Origin: Marinilabiliaceae bacterium
GTDB lineage: Bacteria; Bacteroidota; Bacteroidia; Bacteroidales; Marinilabiliaceae
Assembly: GCA_027010905.1 (NCBI GenBank)
Contig: JALVBA010000369.1
Coordinates: 1 to 46,050, forward strand
Length of the DNA stretch: 46,050 nt
Reading direction: 5' to 3'
Numbering within the stretch: the first letter of the stretch is position 1; every line of letters begins with the position of its first letter. The notes beneath the pieces are model-generated. The model searched no databases. It was not told the DNA's origin and worked only from the letters and a program-made list of their open reading frames with translations. Shown here in pieces: positions 8,155 to 15,925 of the stretch. Both the position numbers and the translations under genes were made by a program.

Positions 8155-9090
8155 ATGAAACAAATTAATCTATTACTCGTTGCCATACTCTTATTCTCTT
8201 TTGATTGGAGTTGTACCTCAAAAAAATCGAAGAAAACCGGTGTTGACGTAAAAGGTGAGAAATTCCCTCCAGAACTGGTAAATTTTACACCCCACGAAAA
8301 CAATCCTGTTTTTAATGGTACCGACACAACAACATGGGACAGACTTATACGCGAACGCGGCTATATACTTAAAGAAGACGGGATTTATAAATTGTGGTAC
8401 TCGGGCTACAACCCCGATACTACCGACGAAGTACATCTCGGTTATGCAACATCGGAAGACGGAATTCATTGGAAACGGTATCCAGAAAATCCTATTTACA
8501 AAGACTATTGGGTTGAGGATATGTGCGTTGTTCATCATAAAAATAAATACTACTTGTTTGCCGAAGGATTAAACGACATTGCTCATTTAATGGTTTCCGA
8601 CGATGGAATTAGCTGGCAGCGTGTCGGCGATTTGGACATCAGGAAAAAGAATGGCGAGCCGATTTCTGAAGGCCAGTACGGAACACCGACCGCCTGGGTT
8701 GAAAATAATGAGTGGTATCTATTTTACGAACGTGGCGATAAGGCAATTTGGCTGGCCACTTCAACCGATATGAAAGTTTGGACAAATGTTCAGGACGAGC
8801 CGGTAATAGAGTGCGACTCTACTTACGACAAAGGTGCTGTTGCAATGGATCAGGTTATTAAATACAAAGGAAGATATTACGCGTACTACCACGCCACAGC
8901 AACCAATCCGTGGTCGGTGTGGTCGTCGAATGTGGCCACATCGGAAGACTTATTTCACTGGGAGAAATACGAAAACAATCCGATTGTAAAACCAAACCGG
9001 TCGAGTCCTATTATTCTTGTCGACGGCGATAAAACAAGGCTTTATACAATGCATCACCCGGGCGTTTGCGTCTACTTTCCCAAAAAATAA
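8155..9090 (+). CDS. GH43-like five-bladed beta-propeller lipoprotein
   Basis: The 311-residue protein begins with a lipoprotein signal (MKQINLLLVAILLFSFDWSC, C20). The mature part has repeated blades of the glycoside hydrolase GH43/GH32-like propeller type: IYKLWYSGYN, HLGYATSEDGIHWKRY, KYYLFAEG, HLMVSDDGISWQRV, EWYLFYERG, IWLATSTDMKVWTNV, RYYAYYHAT, NVATSEDLFHWEKYENNP. The 'YATSxDGxxW' phrase recurs at blade boundaries. This fits exported glycosidases or glycan-binding proteins, but I cannot name a substrate and the catalytic acids are not certain. It precedes a sulfatase gene on the same strand after 405 bases, so a role in breakdown of a sulfated glycan is possible but only suggested by position. 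No SusC/SusD pair is nearby. Confidence 0.75.
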   Translation: MKQINLLLVAILLFSFDWSCTSKKSKKTGVDVKGEKFPPELVNFTPHENNPVFNGTDTTTWDRLIRERGYILKEDGIYKLWYSGYNPDTTDEVHLGYATSEDGIHWKRYPENPIYKDYWVEDMCVVHHKNKYYLFAEGLNDIAHLMVSDDGISWQRVGDLDIRKKNGEPISEGQYGTPTAWVENNEWYLFYERGDKAIWLATSTDMKVWTNVQDEPVIECDSTYDKGAVAMDQVIKYKGRYYAYYHATATNPWSVWSSNVATSEDLFHWEKYENNPIVKPNRSSPIILVDGDKTRLYTMHHPGVCVYFPKK

Positions 9091-9495
9091 TAAACGCTAA
9101 TTTTTGCAAAAGCAGATTATTATACTCAACCCAAATTTGTGTTTCGATGTGCCTCGAAACGAACAGTTCTGTGGATTGAGCAGGTAATTTTTATGGTTTA
9201 AACTCAGTTCTTTTACGCTTTTTTTCATAGCGTTACTGTTGTAAAACATACTTTTTAAACGTATTATTTTAGTAATCCCTTTAAACCTCATCCAACAAGT
9301 GAGACAGAATAATTGTAAAAGTTCTTTATCATAGCGGTGATTATCATAAAGCGATTGTTTTCGTTTATGTTGAAATGATAATTTATTAACGAGATTTCTG
9401 CAAACAGATATATTTTTGTCTTTAAATTTTGCACATTCATTTTTTTATCAACAATTTAGTTGCGGATATAAGATTAAATAAAAAACAATAAACAG
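9091..9495. other. 405-base intergenic region before the sulfatase gene
   Basis: No convincing gene. It holds a nested stem-loop (outer CTCAA 9125-9129 with TTGAG 9176-9180; inner perfect 7-bp stem GTTTCGA 9141-9147 with TCGAAAC 9154-9160, loop of 6) not followed by a T-tract, and an AT-rich stretch with a possible -7 element TATTTTTG at 9411-9418, 78 bases before the sulfatase ATG. No clear -33 box was found. Confidence 0.5.
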
Positions 9496-11043
9496 ATGAA
9501 TAATTTATTTTTAATAACTTTTGCTATCACAGTACTGCTTTCTTCATGTGTAAGTGAGAAAGCAAACGAGAGTCAATCTAGTGAAAACCCTAATATCATA
9601 ATCATATATGCTGATGATTTGGGCTATGGTGATGTAAGTGCCTATGGTGATGGGCTTATTAAAACTCCAAATATAGACAAGTTGGTAAGTGGTGGCATAA
9701 AGTTTACCAAAGGATACGCCTCCTCATCAACTTGTACTCCAAGCCGGTATGCTCTGCTTACAGGAACATATCCGTGGCGCAACAAAAAGGCACATATCCT
9801 GCCCGGCTCTGCCCCTATGATTATTGACACTGCTCAATTGACCATTCCCCGAATGCTAAAAGGAGAAGGGTACTTTACCGGGGTTGTTGGAAAATGGCAT
9901 TTAGGACTCGGTTCCGGAAATACCGATTGGAACAAACATATCTCTCCAAGCCCTAATGAGGTTGGGTTTGATTATTCATACATTATGGCAGCAACACAGG
10001 ACAGAGTCCCTACGGTTTATATTAAGAATGGGAATGTTGTGAGGCTCGATGCTGATGACCCCATTGAAATTAGTTACCGGAAAAAATTTCCTAATGAGAT
10101 AACCGGGAGGGAGCATCCTGAATTGCTTAAGATAATGTACTCTAATGGACATGATGGCACTATCGTGAATGGGATATCCCGGATTGGCCACATGAGAGGT
10201 GGAGTGAAGGCGCACTGGATAGACGAAAATATGTCCGATACATTTCTTGTAAAAGCACAACAATATATCAAAGCTCATAAGGATGAGCCTTTCTTCCTCT
10301 ATTACGGACTACAGCAACCTCATGTACCACGTACACCTCATCAAAGATTTGTTGGAAAATCAGAAATGGGCCCTCGCGGCGATGCCATTGTTGAGGAGGA
10401 CTGGAATGTTGGTCAGATTATGAAAACTTTGAAAGAGGAGGGGCTTCTTGAAAATACTCTTGTGATACTCTCCAGTGATAACGGCCCCGTTCTTGACGAT
10501 GGCTACAAAGATGATGCGGTAGAGAAAAACGGAAATCATAAACCATGGGGGCCATTCAGAGGTGGAAAATACAGCCTGTTTGAAGCCGGCACAAGATTGC
10601 CATTTATCACATATTGGAAAGGGCATATCACTCCCAGGGAGTCGAGTGCAATGGTCTCGCAAATTGATATACTTAATTCGTTGGCTGCCCTTACCGGCAG
10701 TAAACTAAAGTCAGATGATGGTGAAAATCTGATGGATCTGTTTCTTGGTAAGAGCAACACCGGTCGTAATGCAGTGGTTATTGAAGCAACAGGAAGAACG
10801 GCTTACCGGAAAGGTGACTGGGTAATGATTCCTCCGTACAAAGGAGCAGCAGTAATCGGAAGTGTTAATATTGAAACCGGCAATTCAAAAGAGTATCAAC
10901 TGTACAATATAAAAGATGATCAGGGACAGAAAATTAATCTTGCTAAGAATAATAAGGAGAAGCTAAATGAGATGACAACTGAATTTGAGAAGGTCAGAGG
11001 AGTTACCTATAACAAGGGTGTGGAAAAGCTAGAGCTAAAATAA
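9496..11043 (+). CDS. Exported type I (formylglycine) sulfatase, lipoprotein
   Basis: The enzyme hydrolyses a sulfate ester, probably of a glycan. The signature CTPSRYALLTG (residues 80-90) is the C-x-P-S-R motif in which C80 is converted to formylglycine by a maturase not present in this window. Metal ligands of the family are visible at IYADDLGYGD (D40, D41) and in SSDNGPVLDDG. A lipoprotein signal precedes (FAITVLLSSC, C18), so the enzyme is probably anchored in the outer membrane or periplasm. Length (515 residues) is usual for arylsulfatase A-like (S1) enzymes. The substrate subfamily cannot be read from the sequence. It lies between a GH43-like protein and an M13 peptidase, all lipoproteins on the plus strand. 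Confidence 0.93.
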   Translation: MNNLFLITFAITVLLSSCVSEKANESQSSENPNIIIIYADDLGYGDVSAYGDGLIKTPNIDKLVSGGIKFTKGYASSSTCTPSRYALLTGTYPWRNKKAHILPGSAPMIIDTAQLTIPRMLKGEGYFTGVVGKWHLGLGSGNTDWNKHISPSPNEVGFDYSYIMAATQDRVPTVYIKNGNVVRLDADDPIEISYRKKFPNEITGREHPELLKIMYSNGHDGTIVNGISRIGHMRGGVKAHWIDENMSDTFLVKAQQYIKAHKDEPFFLYYGLQQPHVPRTPHQRFVGKSEMGPRGDAIVEEDWNVGQIMKTLKEEGLLENTLVILSSDNGPVLDDGYKDDAVEKNGNHKPWGPFRGGKYSLFEAGTRLPFITYWKGHITPRESSAMVSQIDILNSLAALTGSKLKSDDGENLMDLFLGKSNTGRNAVVIEATGRTAYRKGDWVMIPPYKGAAVIGSVNIETGNSKEYQLYNIKDDQGQKINLAKNNKEKLNEMTTEFEKVRGVTYNKGVEKLELK

Positions 11044-11158
11044 GGTATAATCCTGAATATGACCTATTTAGTATAGTCGCTTCATTAACTCATACCGGGT
11101 TATTTTTCACATCTCTAAAATTTTACCTATCATTGCGGCCAATTAAAATTTACTACTT

Positions 11159-13192
11159 ATGCGAAAAATTGAACTTTTGATGATTGCCATGCTGACGGTG
11201 TTCATACAATCATGTAACAACAAAGAGATGAAGAAAACAGATGCGATAGATACTGCCAATATGGACTTGACGGTTAAGCCTGGTGATGACTTCTACGAGT
11301 ATGCAAACGGGGGATGGATAAAAACTCATCCTGTACCTGCTGATAAAAGTCGGTATGGAGCTTTTGACCAGTTAATGGATGAGAACGAGAAACAGCTCAA
11401 AGAGCTGGTTGACGACCTTCTTGATTCAAAAAAGGAGAAAGACGGTATCGAAGAGAAGATTGCAACATTCTATCGTACCGGGATGGATTCTGCCGTCATT
11501 GAGAAGTTGGGCATATCGGTTTTGAATGATGAGCTTAAAAAGATTGAAGACATCACTACCAAAGAGGACATTGAAAAAACTATTGCATATTTTCATCAAC
11601 TTGGTATTACTTCCGGGTTTCAGCTTTACGGTGCTGCTGACGATCGCAACAGTAGCATGACAGTAACACAGTTGCATCAGGGAGGGTTGGGCTTACCCGA
11701 CAGGGATTACTACCTAAGTGAAAATGACAGGTTTGTAAAGATTCGTGATAAGTATATTGAGCACATTGCTAATATTTTTGTGCTAGCAGGTGAAAAAGTG
11801 GATAAGGCTAGAGCTGAAGCAAAAACAGTTTTCAGTCTTGAAAAGAAACTGGCAGAGGTTTCAAAAGATCGTCTTGCTTTGCGTGATCCAATAAAGAACT
11901 ACAATAAGATAACCGTTACTGAGCTATCCAAATTAGCTCCGGAGTTTAACTGGAAAGGGTATCTCGGCACTGTTGGTTTAAGCCTTGTGAAAGAGTTGAT
12001 AGTTGGCCAACCCGATTTTATTTCAGGGTTTGGTAATATTCTTGCAAAAGAGTCTGTAGATACTTGGAAAATGTACCTTAAATGGAATCTTCTTAATAAA
12101 ACAGCATCATATCTGAATAGCGATTTTGTCAATCAAAACTTTGAGTTTTATGGTAAAGTATTGTCGGGAACACTTGAGATGAAGCCTCGTTGGAAACGTG
12201 TATTAAACACTACCAGTGGGTATCTGGGTGAAGCAGTAGGACAGATTTATGTGAAAAAATATTTCCCGCCTGAAGCAAAGGAGCGAATGTTGAAATTGGT
12301 TGAGAATCTTCGTCTGGCTCTTGGCGATCGCATTCGTAACCTTTCATGGATGAGCGAAGGAACAAAAGAGAATGCACTTGAAAAGTTGGATGCTATAACT
12401 GTTAAAATCGGATATCCTGATAAATGGAAGGATTACAGAAGCCTTGAAGTTGTAAGCGATGCTTATGTGCTTAATGTACTTCGTGCTGCTAAGTTTCATT
12501 TCGAGGATATGATATCGAAGATTGATAAGCCAGTTGATAAAGCAGAGTGGCACATGCCTCCTCAAATCGTTAATGCTTATTACAATCCTACACAGAACGA
12601 GATTGTTTTTCCTGCGGGGATTTTGCAACCTCCGTTCTTCTATTTTGATGCCGACGATGCCGTGAATTACGGTGCAATAGGCGTAGTTATAGGACATGAG
12701 ATGACTCATGGTTTCGATGATCAGGGACGGTTGTACGACAAAGATGGTAATCTGAATACATGGTGGACAGAGGAAGACTCAAAGCTTTTTAAAGAACGTA
12801 CACAGGTTTTGGTTGAGCAGTTTAATCAATTCATTGTACTCGATACTATCCATGCAAACGGAGAGTACACATTGGGTGAGAATATTGCTGATTTGGGAGG
12901 CGTTAATGTGTCATACACTGCATTTCTGAAAACCAAACAAGGTAAAGATTTAAGCAAGAAAATTGACGGTTTTACCGCTGCTCAACGATTCTTCCTCTCG
13001 TATGCTCACCTTTGGGGACAAAACATTCGTGATAAAGAGATTCTTCGTCGTACTCAAGAGGATGTTCACTCGCTAGGGCACTTTAGAGTAATAGGACCGC
13101 TGCGTAATGTGGAAACTTTTTATGAGGCGTTTGATATAAAGCCGGGCGATAAAATGTATCTGCCAAAAGATGAAAGAGCTATAATCTGGTAG
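11159..13192 (+). CDS. M13 family zinc metallopeptidase (neprilysin/PepO-like), lipoprotein
   Basis: This 677-residue oligopeptidase cleaves small peptides outside the cytoplasm. The N-terminus is a lipoprotein signal (MIAMLTVFIQSC, Cys 19). The mature protein begins with the family phrase LTVKPGDDFYEYANGGWIKTHPVPADK. The zinc site is VVIGHEMTHGFDDQG (H513, E514, H517) with the third ligand E574 in GENIADLGGV; the substrate-binding segment NAYYNPTQNEIVFPAGILQPPFF is just upstream. The C-terminus ends in W, as in neprilysin relatives. The gene stands 115 bases after the sulfatase and ends before a large palindrome facing cysK; a shared transcript with the sulfatase is possible but not shown. 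Confidence 0.96.
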   Translation: MRKIELLMIAMLTVFIQSCNNKEMKKTDAIDTANMDLTVKPGDDFYEYANGGWIKTHPVPADKSRYGAFDQLMDENEKQLKELVDDLLDSKKEKDGIEEKIATFYRTGMDSAVIEKLGISVLNDELKKIEDITTKEDIEKTIAYFHQLGITSGFQLYGAADDRNSSMTVTQLHQGGLGLPDRDYYLSENDRFVKIRDKYIEHIANIFVLAGEKVDKARAEAKTVFSLEKKLAEVSKDRLALRDPIKNYNKITVTELSKLAPEFNWKGYLGTVGLSLVKELIVGQPDFISGFGNILAKESVDTWKMYLKWNLLNKTASYLNSDFVNQNFEFYGKVLSGTLEMKPRWKRVLNTTSGYLGEAVGQIYVKKYFPPEAKERMLKLVENLRLALGDRIRNLSWMSEGTKENALEKLDAITVKIGYPDKWKDYRSLEVVSDAYVLNVLRAAKFHFEDMISKIDKPVDKAEWHMPPQIVNAYYNPTQNEIVFPAGILQPPFFYFDADDAVNYGAIGVVIGHEMTHGFDDQGRLYDKDGNLNTWWTEEDSKLFKERTQVLVEQFNQFIVLDTIHANGEYTLGENIADLGGVNVSYTAFLKTKQGKDLSKKIDGFTAAQRFFLSYAHLWGQNIRDKEILRRTQEDVHSLGHFRVIGPLRNVETFYEAFDIKPGDKMYLPKDERAIIW

Positions 13193-13220
13193 TGCTTTCA
13201 TACCCGTATAGCAAACAAAC

Positions 13221-13278
13221 ATTTGCGGCTTGACAAATTTGCGAGTAATATCTCTCGCCAAGTTGCCAAGCCGCAAAT
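13221..13278. repeat. 58-nt imperfect palindrome between convergent M13 peptidase and cysK genes
   Basis: ATTTGCGGCTTG (13221-13232) pairs with CAAGCCGCAAAT (13267-13278). Inside, CAA/TTG, TT/AA and GCGAG/CTCGC continue the stem with three single-base mismatches, giving 22 paired positions around an 8-nt loop (13246-13253). It lies 28 bases past the peptidase stop and 46 bases past the cysK stop. It could act as a bidirectional terminator, but neither side has a strong T-tract; an intergenic repeat element is an alternative. Confidence 0.75.
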
Positions 13279-13324
13279 TATGAAAATCCACATTGTACAG
13301 CTTTGTTCCTTTGTGGCAGGTTAT

Positions 13325-14239
13325 TTAAAAGTCCAGCATACTTAGATACCTTTCTCCGGTATCTGGCAGTAGCACAACTATTTTTTTCCCTCTATTTTCA
13401 GAACGGCTGGCAAGTTGCAATGCAGCATGAAGTGCAGCTCCCGAAGATATTCCGCATAAGATACCCTCTTTTGATACTGCCATCCGCCAAGTGTTCACAG
13501 CATCCTCGTTAGAAACAGTTACAACTTCATCATAAATATCTGTATTCAGATTCTCCGGTATAAATCCGGCTCCAATACCCTGAATCTTATGAGGGCCTGC
13601 ATTACCTCCTGACAAAACGGGAGACCCTGCCGGTTCAACAGCAATAACTTTAACTGATGGATTCTTCTGTTTTAATACCTCTCCTGTTCCGGTGATAGTC
13701 CCTCCCGTTCCTATTCCCGCCACAAAAATATCCACATTACCATCCATATCGTCCCATATTTCCAGAGCAGTAGTTCTACGGTGAGTCTCAGGATTTGCCG
13801 GATTGCTGAATTGCATAGGAATATAGCTTTTGGGGAATTTCTTAGCAAGCTCATTTGCTTTAGAAATAGCTCCATTCATACCTTTATCGGCAGAAGTAAG
13901 CTCCAGCTCAGCACCAAGAAGCTTCAGCATATTACGCCTCTCCACACTCATACTTTCCGGCATTGTAAGTATTATACGATACCCTTTAGCCGCGGCTATC
14001 ATTGCCAGGCCAATACCTGTATTGCCACTTGTAGGTTCAATAATTACCGTATCCTCATCAAGAAACCCTTTTACTTCTGCATCTTCAATCATCGATTTTG
14101 CAATACGGTCTTTTACCGACCCACCCGGATTAAATGATTCGAGCTTGGCATAAATCTCCGCATGCGAGTTGTCTGTTAATCTGTTTATTCTTACAAGAGG
14201 TGTTGCTCCAATCAGCTGTGTTATGTTTTTTACTTTCAT
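13325..14239 (-). CDS. cysK: Cysteine synthase A (O-acetylserine sulfhydrylase)
   Basis: This PLP enzyme makes L-cysteine from O-acetylserine and sulfide. The 304 residues show the family order: IGATPLVRINRL near the N-terminus, NPGGSVKDRIA with the PLP lysine K43, the substrate-binding loop PTSGNTGIGLAM (69-80), GTGGTITGTGEVLK as phosphate-binding loop, and a C-terminal LLPDTGERYLSM. It is the second gene of a minus-strand pair with metY, 50 bases downstream of it, so the tandem attenuators upstream of metY should control both. No serine acetyltransferase gene is in the window. Confidence 0.96.
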   Translation of the reverse strand: MKVKNITQLIGATPLVRINRLTDNSHAEIYAKLESFNPGGSVKDRIAKSMIEDAEVKGFLDEDTVIIEPTSGNTGIGLAMIAAAKGYRIILTMPESMSVERRNMLKLLGAELELTSADKGMNGAISKANELAKKFPKSYIPMQFSNPANPETHRRTTALEIWDDMDGNVDIFVAGIGTGGTITGTGEVLKQKNPSVKVIAVEPAGSPVLSGGNAGPHKIQGIGAGFIPENLNTDIYDEVVTVSNEDAVNTWRMAVSKEGILCGISSGAALHAALQLASRSENRGKKIVVLLPDTGERYLSMLDF

Positions 14240-14289
14240 ATTTATAAACTTTAATATTACTACAATATATCGTTACAATTGTTTTGCTA

Positions 14290-15564
14290 CTAAATTGCTT
14301 TTAGCGCCTGTTCAATATCTTTCTTCAGATCGTTAATATCTTCAAGTCCTATTGATAACCTGATTAAATCTTCTGTTACACCCGTAGTTTTTTGATCCTC
14401 TTCTGTCAATTGTTGATGTGTAGTACTTGCCGGATGAATAATGAGAGATTTAGTATCTCCTATATTGGCAAGCAAAGAGAAAATTGTTGTGGAATCACTA
14501 AATGCTTTTGCTGCACTGAATCCTCCTTTTAAGCCGAATGTAACTAAGCCACTCTGTCCATCAGATAAGTATTCCTGAGCAAGATTAAAATAATTACTGT
14601 TTTTTAATCCAGGGTAATTTACCCATGCCACTTCATCCTTTTCTGACAACCAGGTGGCAAGTTCAAATGCATTCTTTGAAATTTGCTTTATTCTTACCTG
14701 TAAAGTTTCAAGCCCTTGTATAATCTGAAAAGCATTATATGGGCTCAACGCTCCCCCAAAATCACGTAGTCCTTCAATTCTCAGTTTTACAATAAACGCT
14801 ATTTCTCCCAAAGCTTCCCAATATTTCAGGCCATGATACCCTTTTGATGGTTCGGTAAATTCCGGAAACTTTCCGTTTGCCCAGTTAAAGGTGCCGGCAT
14901 CAATTACTGCACCTCCCAGCGAAGTTCCATTTCCTCCAATATATTTTGTTAATGAATGAATCACAATATTAGCCCCGTATTTAATTGGATTCAAAAGTGC
15001 CGGAGTGGCCACCGTGTTATCAACTATTAATGGGATGTCATTGTCTTGGGCAACTTCTGCCACTTTTTTCAAGTCTAATACGTCTAATTTGGGATTTCCA
15101 ATTGATTCAATGTAAATAGCTCTGGTGTTGGGACGTACTGCATCTTTAATGTTCTTGATATGGTCGGCATCAACAAAAGTAGTTTCAATTCCAAGTCTTG
15201 GGAGAGTCACATTTAGGAGGTTGAAAGTTCCTCCGTACAGGCTGCCTGAAGAGACTACATGGTCGCCGGATTTAAAAAGAGTTAAAAAGGTGGTGGCGAT
15301 TGCCGATGCGCCGGAAGCAAATACCGCTGCACCAACTCCGCCTTCAACAGCAGCAAGTCGTTTTTCCAATATATCATTTGTGGGATTATTAAGTCGGGTA
15401 TAAATATATCCGGGTTCTTTTAACTCAAAAAGATTAGCCGCATGTTCACTATTGTTAAATACATAAGATGATGTTTGATAAATAGGTACTGCCCTTGTCC
15501 CTTCAGTCAGATTAGTGTCATGTCCTTCGTGTAATGCAATTGTTGCTTTTGATAAATTTTCCAT
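14290..15564 (-). CDS. metY: O-acetylhomoserine sulfhydrylase
   Basis: The enzyme forms homocysteine from O-acetylhomoserine and sulfide, the direct sulfhydrylation route to methionine; PLP cofactor. Of 424 residues, the PLP lysine is K207 in HSLTKYIGGNGTSLGG, preceded by VDNTVATPALLNP. The N-terminal TRAVPIYQTSSYVFNN and YIYTRLNNPTNDILEKRLA are diagnostic for the Cys/Met metabolism PLP family, and the ~425-residue length with the long EFTEPSKGYHGLKYWE segment favours MetY over cystathionine enzymes. It leads an operon with cysK. The 5' region contains two candidate Cys/Met leader-peptide attenuators ending 35 bases before this start codon. Confidence 0.95.
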   Translation of the reverse strand: MENLSKATIALHEGHDTNLTEGTRAVPIYQTSSYVFNNSEHAANLFELKEPGYIYTRLNNPTNDILEKRLAAVEGGVGAAVFASGASAIATTFLTLFKSGDHVVSSGSLYGGTFNLLNVTLPRLGIETTFVDADHIKNIKDAVRPNTRAIYIESIGNPKLDVLDLKKVAEVAQDNDIPLIVDNTVATPALLNPIKYGANIVIHSLTKYIGGNGTSLGGAVIDAGTFNWANGKFPEFTEPSKGYHGLKYWEALGEIAFIVKLRIEGLRDFGGALSPYNAFQIIQGLETLQVRIKQISKNAFELATWLSEKDEVAWVNYPGLKNSNYFNLAQEYLSDGQSGLVTFGLKGGFSAAKAFSDSTTIFSLLANIGDTKSLIIHPASTTHQQLTEEDQKTTGVTEDLIRLSIGLEDINDLKKDIEQALKAI

Positions 15565-15598
15565 TTTAATCTATTTTAGATGTGTTATTAATAAGTGC

Positions 15599-15639
15599 AA
15601 AAAAAAGTCCCTTTTGGAGCAGTATTACCAAAGGGACTT
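15599..15639 (-). terminator. Attenuator terminator 2 upstream of metY
   Basis: On the minus strand AAGTCCCTTT (15639-15630) pairs perfectly with AAAGGGACTT (15614-15605), extended by GG/CC with one bulge, and is followed by eight T. It is a strong intrinsic terminator 35 bases before the metY start, which makes sense only if it is conditional. GGTAATAC (15629-15622) in its upper 5' arm and loop is complementary to GTATTACC (15673-15666) near the end of leader ORF 2, offering an alternative pairing. Confidence 0.8.
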
Positions 15640-15651
15640 AAAGGAGTTGTT

Positions 15652-15753
15652 TTATATTTTATCCGGGTAATACCATAGCATTATGTGCCACATACACATG
15701 GATGTACACAGGCATGTAGAGCTGTTTACAATAATATTTACTTTGATATCCAC
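15652..15753 (-). CDS. Candidate metY leader peptide 2 (Cys/Met-rich)
   Basis: This is a 33-codon reading frame from a GTG start (15751-15753), or 15 codons if an in-frame ATG (15697-15699) is used. It contains TCLCTSMCMWHIMLWYY at residues 13-29: three Cys and three Met codons within twelve positions, plus two Trp. It ends shortly before terminator 2. An overlapping frame from an ATG at 15713-15715 encodes a short peptide without Cys, so the translated frame is not certain. The A-rich sequence before the GTG (AATACAAGCAAA) suits a Bacteroidota start. Confidence 0.45.
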   Translation of the reverse strand: MDIKVNIIVNSSTCLCTSMCMWHIMLWYYPDKI

Positions 15754-15768
15754 TTTGCTTGTATTTAT

Positions 15769-15800
15769 AAAAAAGCCTTTACATTTTTTGCAAAGGCTTT
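15769..15800 (-). terminator. Attenuator terminator 1 upstream of metY
   Basis: On the minus strand AAAGCCTTT (15800-15792) pairs perfectly with AAAGGCTTT (15780-15772) around an 11-nt loop and runs into six T. Its 5' arm can instead pair with AGGCTTT (15831-15825), which overlaps the stop codon of leader ORF 1; the two pairings are mutually exclusive. Confidence 0.78.
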
Positions 15801-15829
15801 ATTCGTTTATACTTGTTAATACAAAAAGC

Positions 15830-15877
15830 CTATGTGTAATTCATACTACACATTGTACAGTCTGTCATATTTTTCAT
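15830..15877 (-). CDS. Candidate metY leader peptide 1 (Met/Cys-rich)
   Basis: The peptide MKNMTDCTMCSMNYT has four Met and two Cys in 15 residues and ends at TAG (15832-15830). The ATG at 15877 is favoured because a transcript from the promoter at 15894-15925 should start near 15887, excluding the farther in-frame ATG at 15889. Codons ATG TGT (15853-15848) form one arm of a 7-bp hairpin (ATGTGTA/TACACAT, 15832-15853, loop of 8), and the antiterminator segment begins inside the stop codon. A ribosome stalled at the Cys codons would open this hairpin and leave the antiterminator free; a ribosome at the stop codon would cover it. This is the classical arrangement of amino acid attenuators. Confidence 0.6.
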   Translation of the reverse strand: MKNMTDCTMCSMNYT

Positions 15878-15893
15878 GATAAATATCATGGTG

Positions 15894-15925
15894 CAAATAT
15901 GAATACTTTTTTCTTTAATTCCAAA
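15894..15925 (-). promoter_or_regulatory. Promoter of the metY-cysK operon
   Basis: On the minus strand TTTG (15925-15922), a 20-nt spacer and CATATTTG (15901-15894, one base off TAnnTTTG) fit the Bacteroidota promoter pattern. It lies directly upstream of leader ORF 1. Confidence 0.65.

Noticed and set aside
9097..9291. Minus-strand 64-codon reading frame in the gap before the sulfatase gene
   Set aside because: AT-rich, no recognisable domain, no good promoter, and it covers a stem-loop; likely chance.
15659..15715. Alternative leader ORF of 18 codons starting at ATG 15713-15715
   Set aside because: It has a proper ATG but no Cys and only one further Met codon, so it does not suit metY-cysK control as well as the overlapping frame; not excluded.
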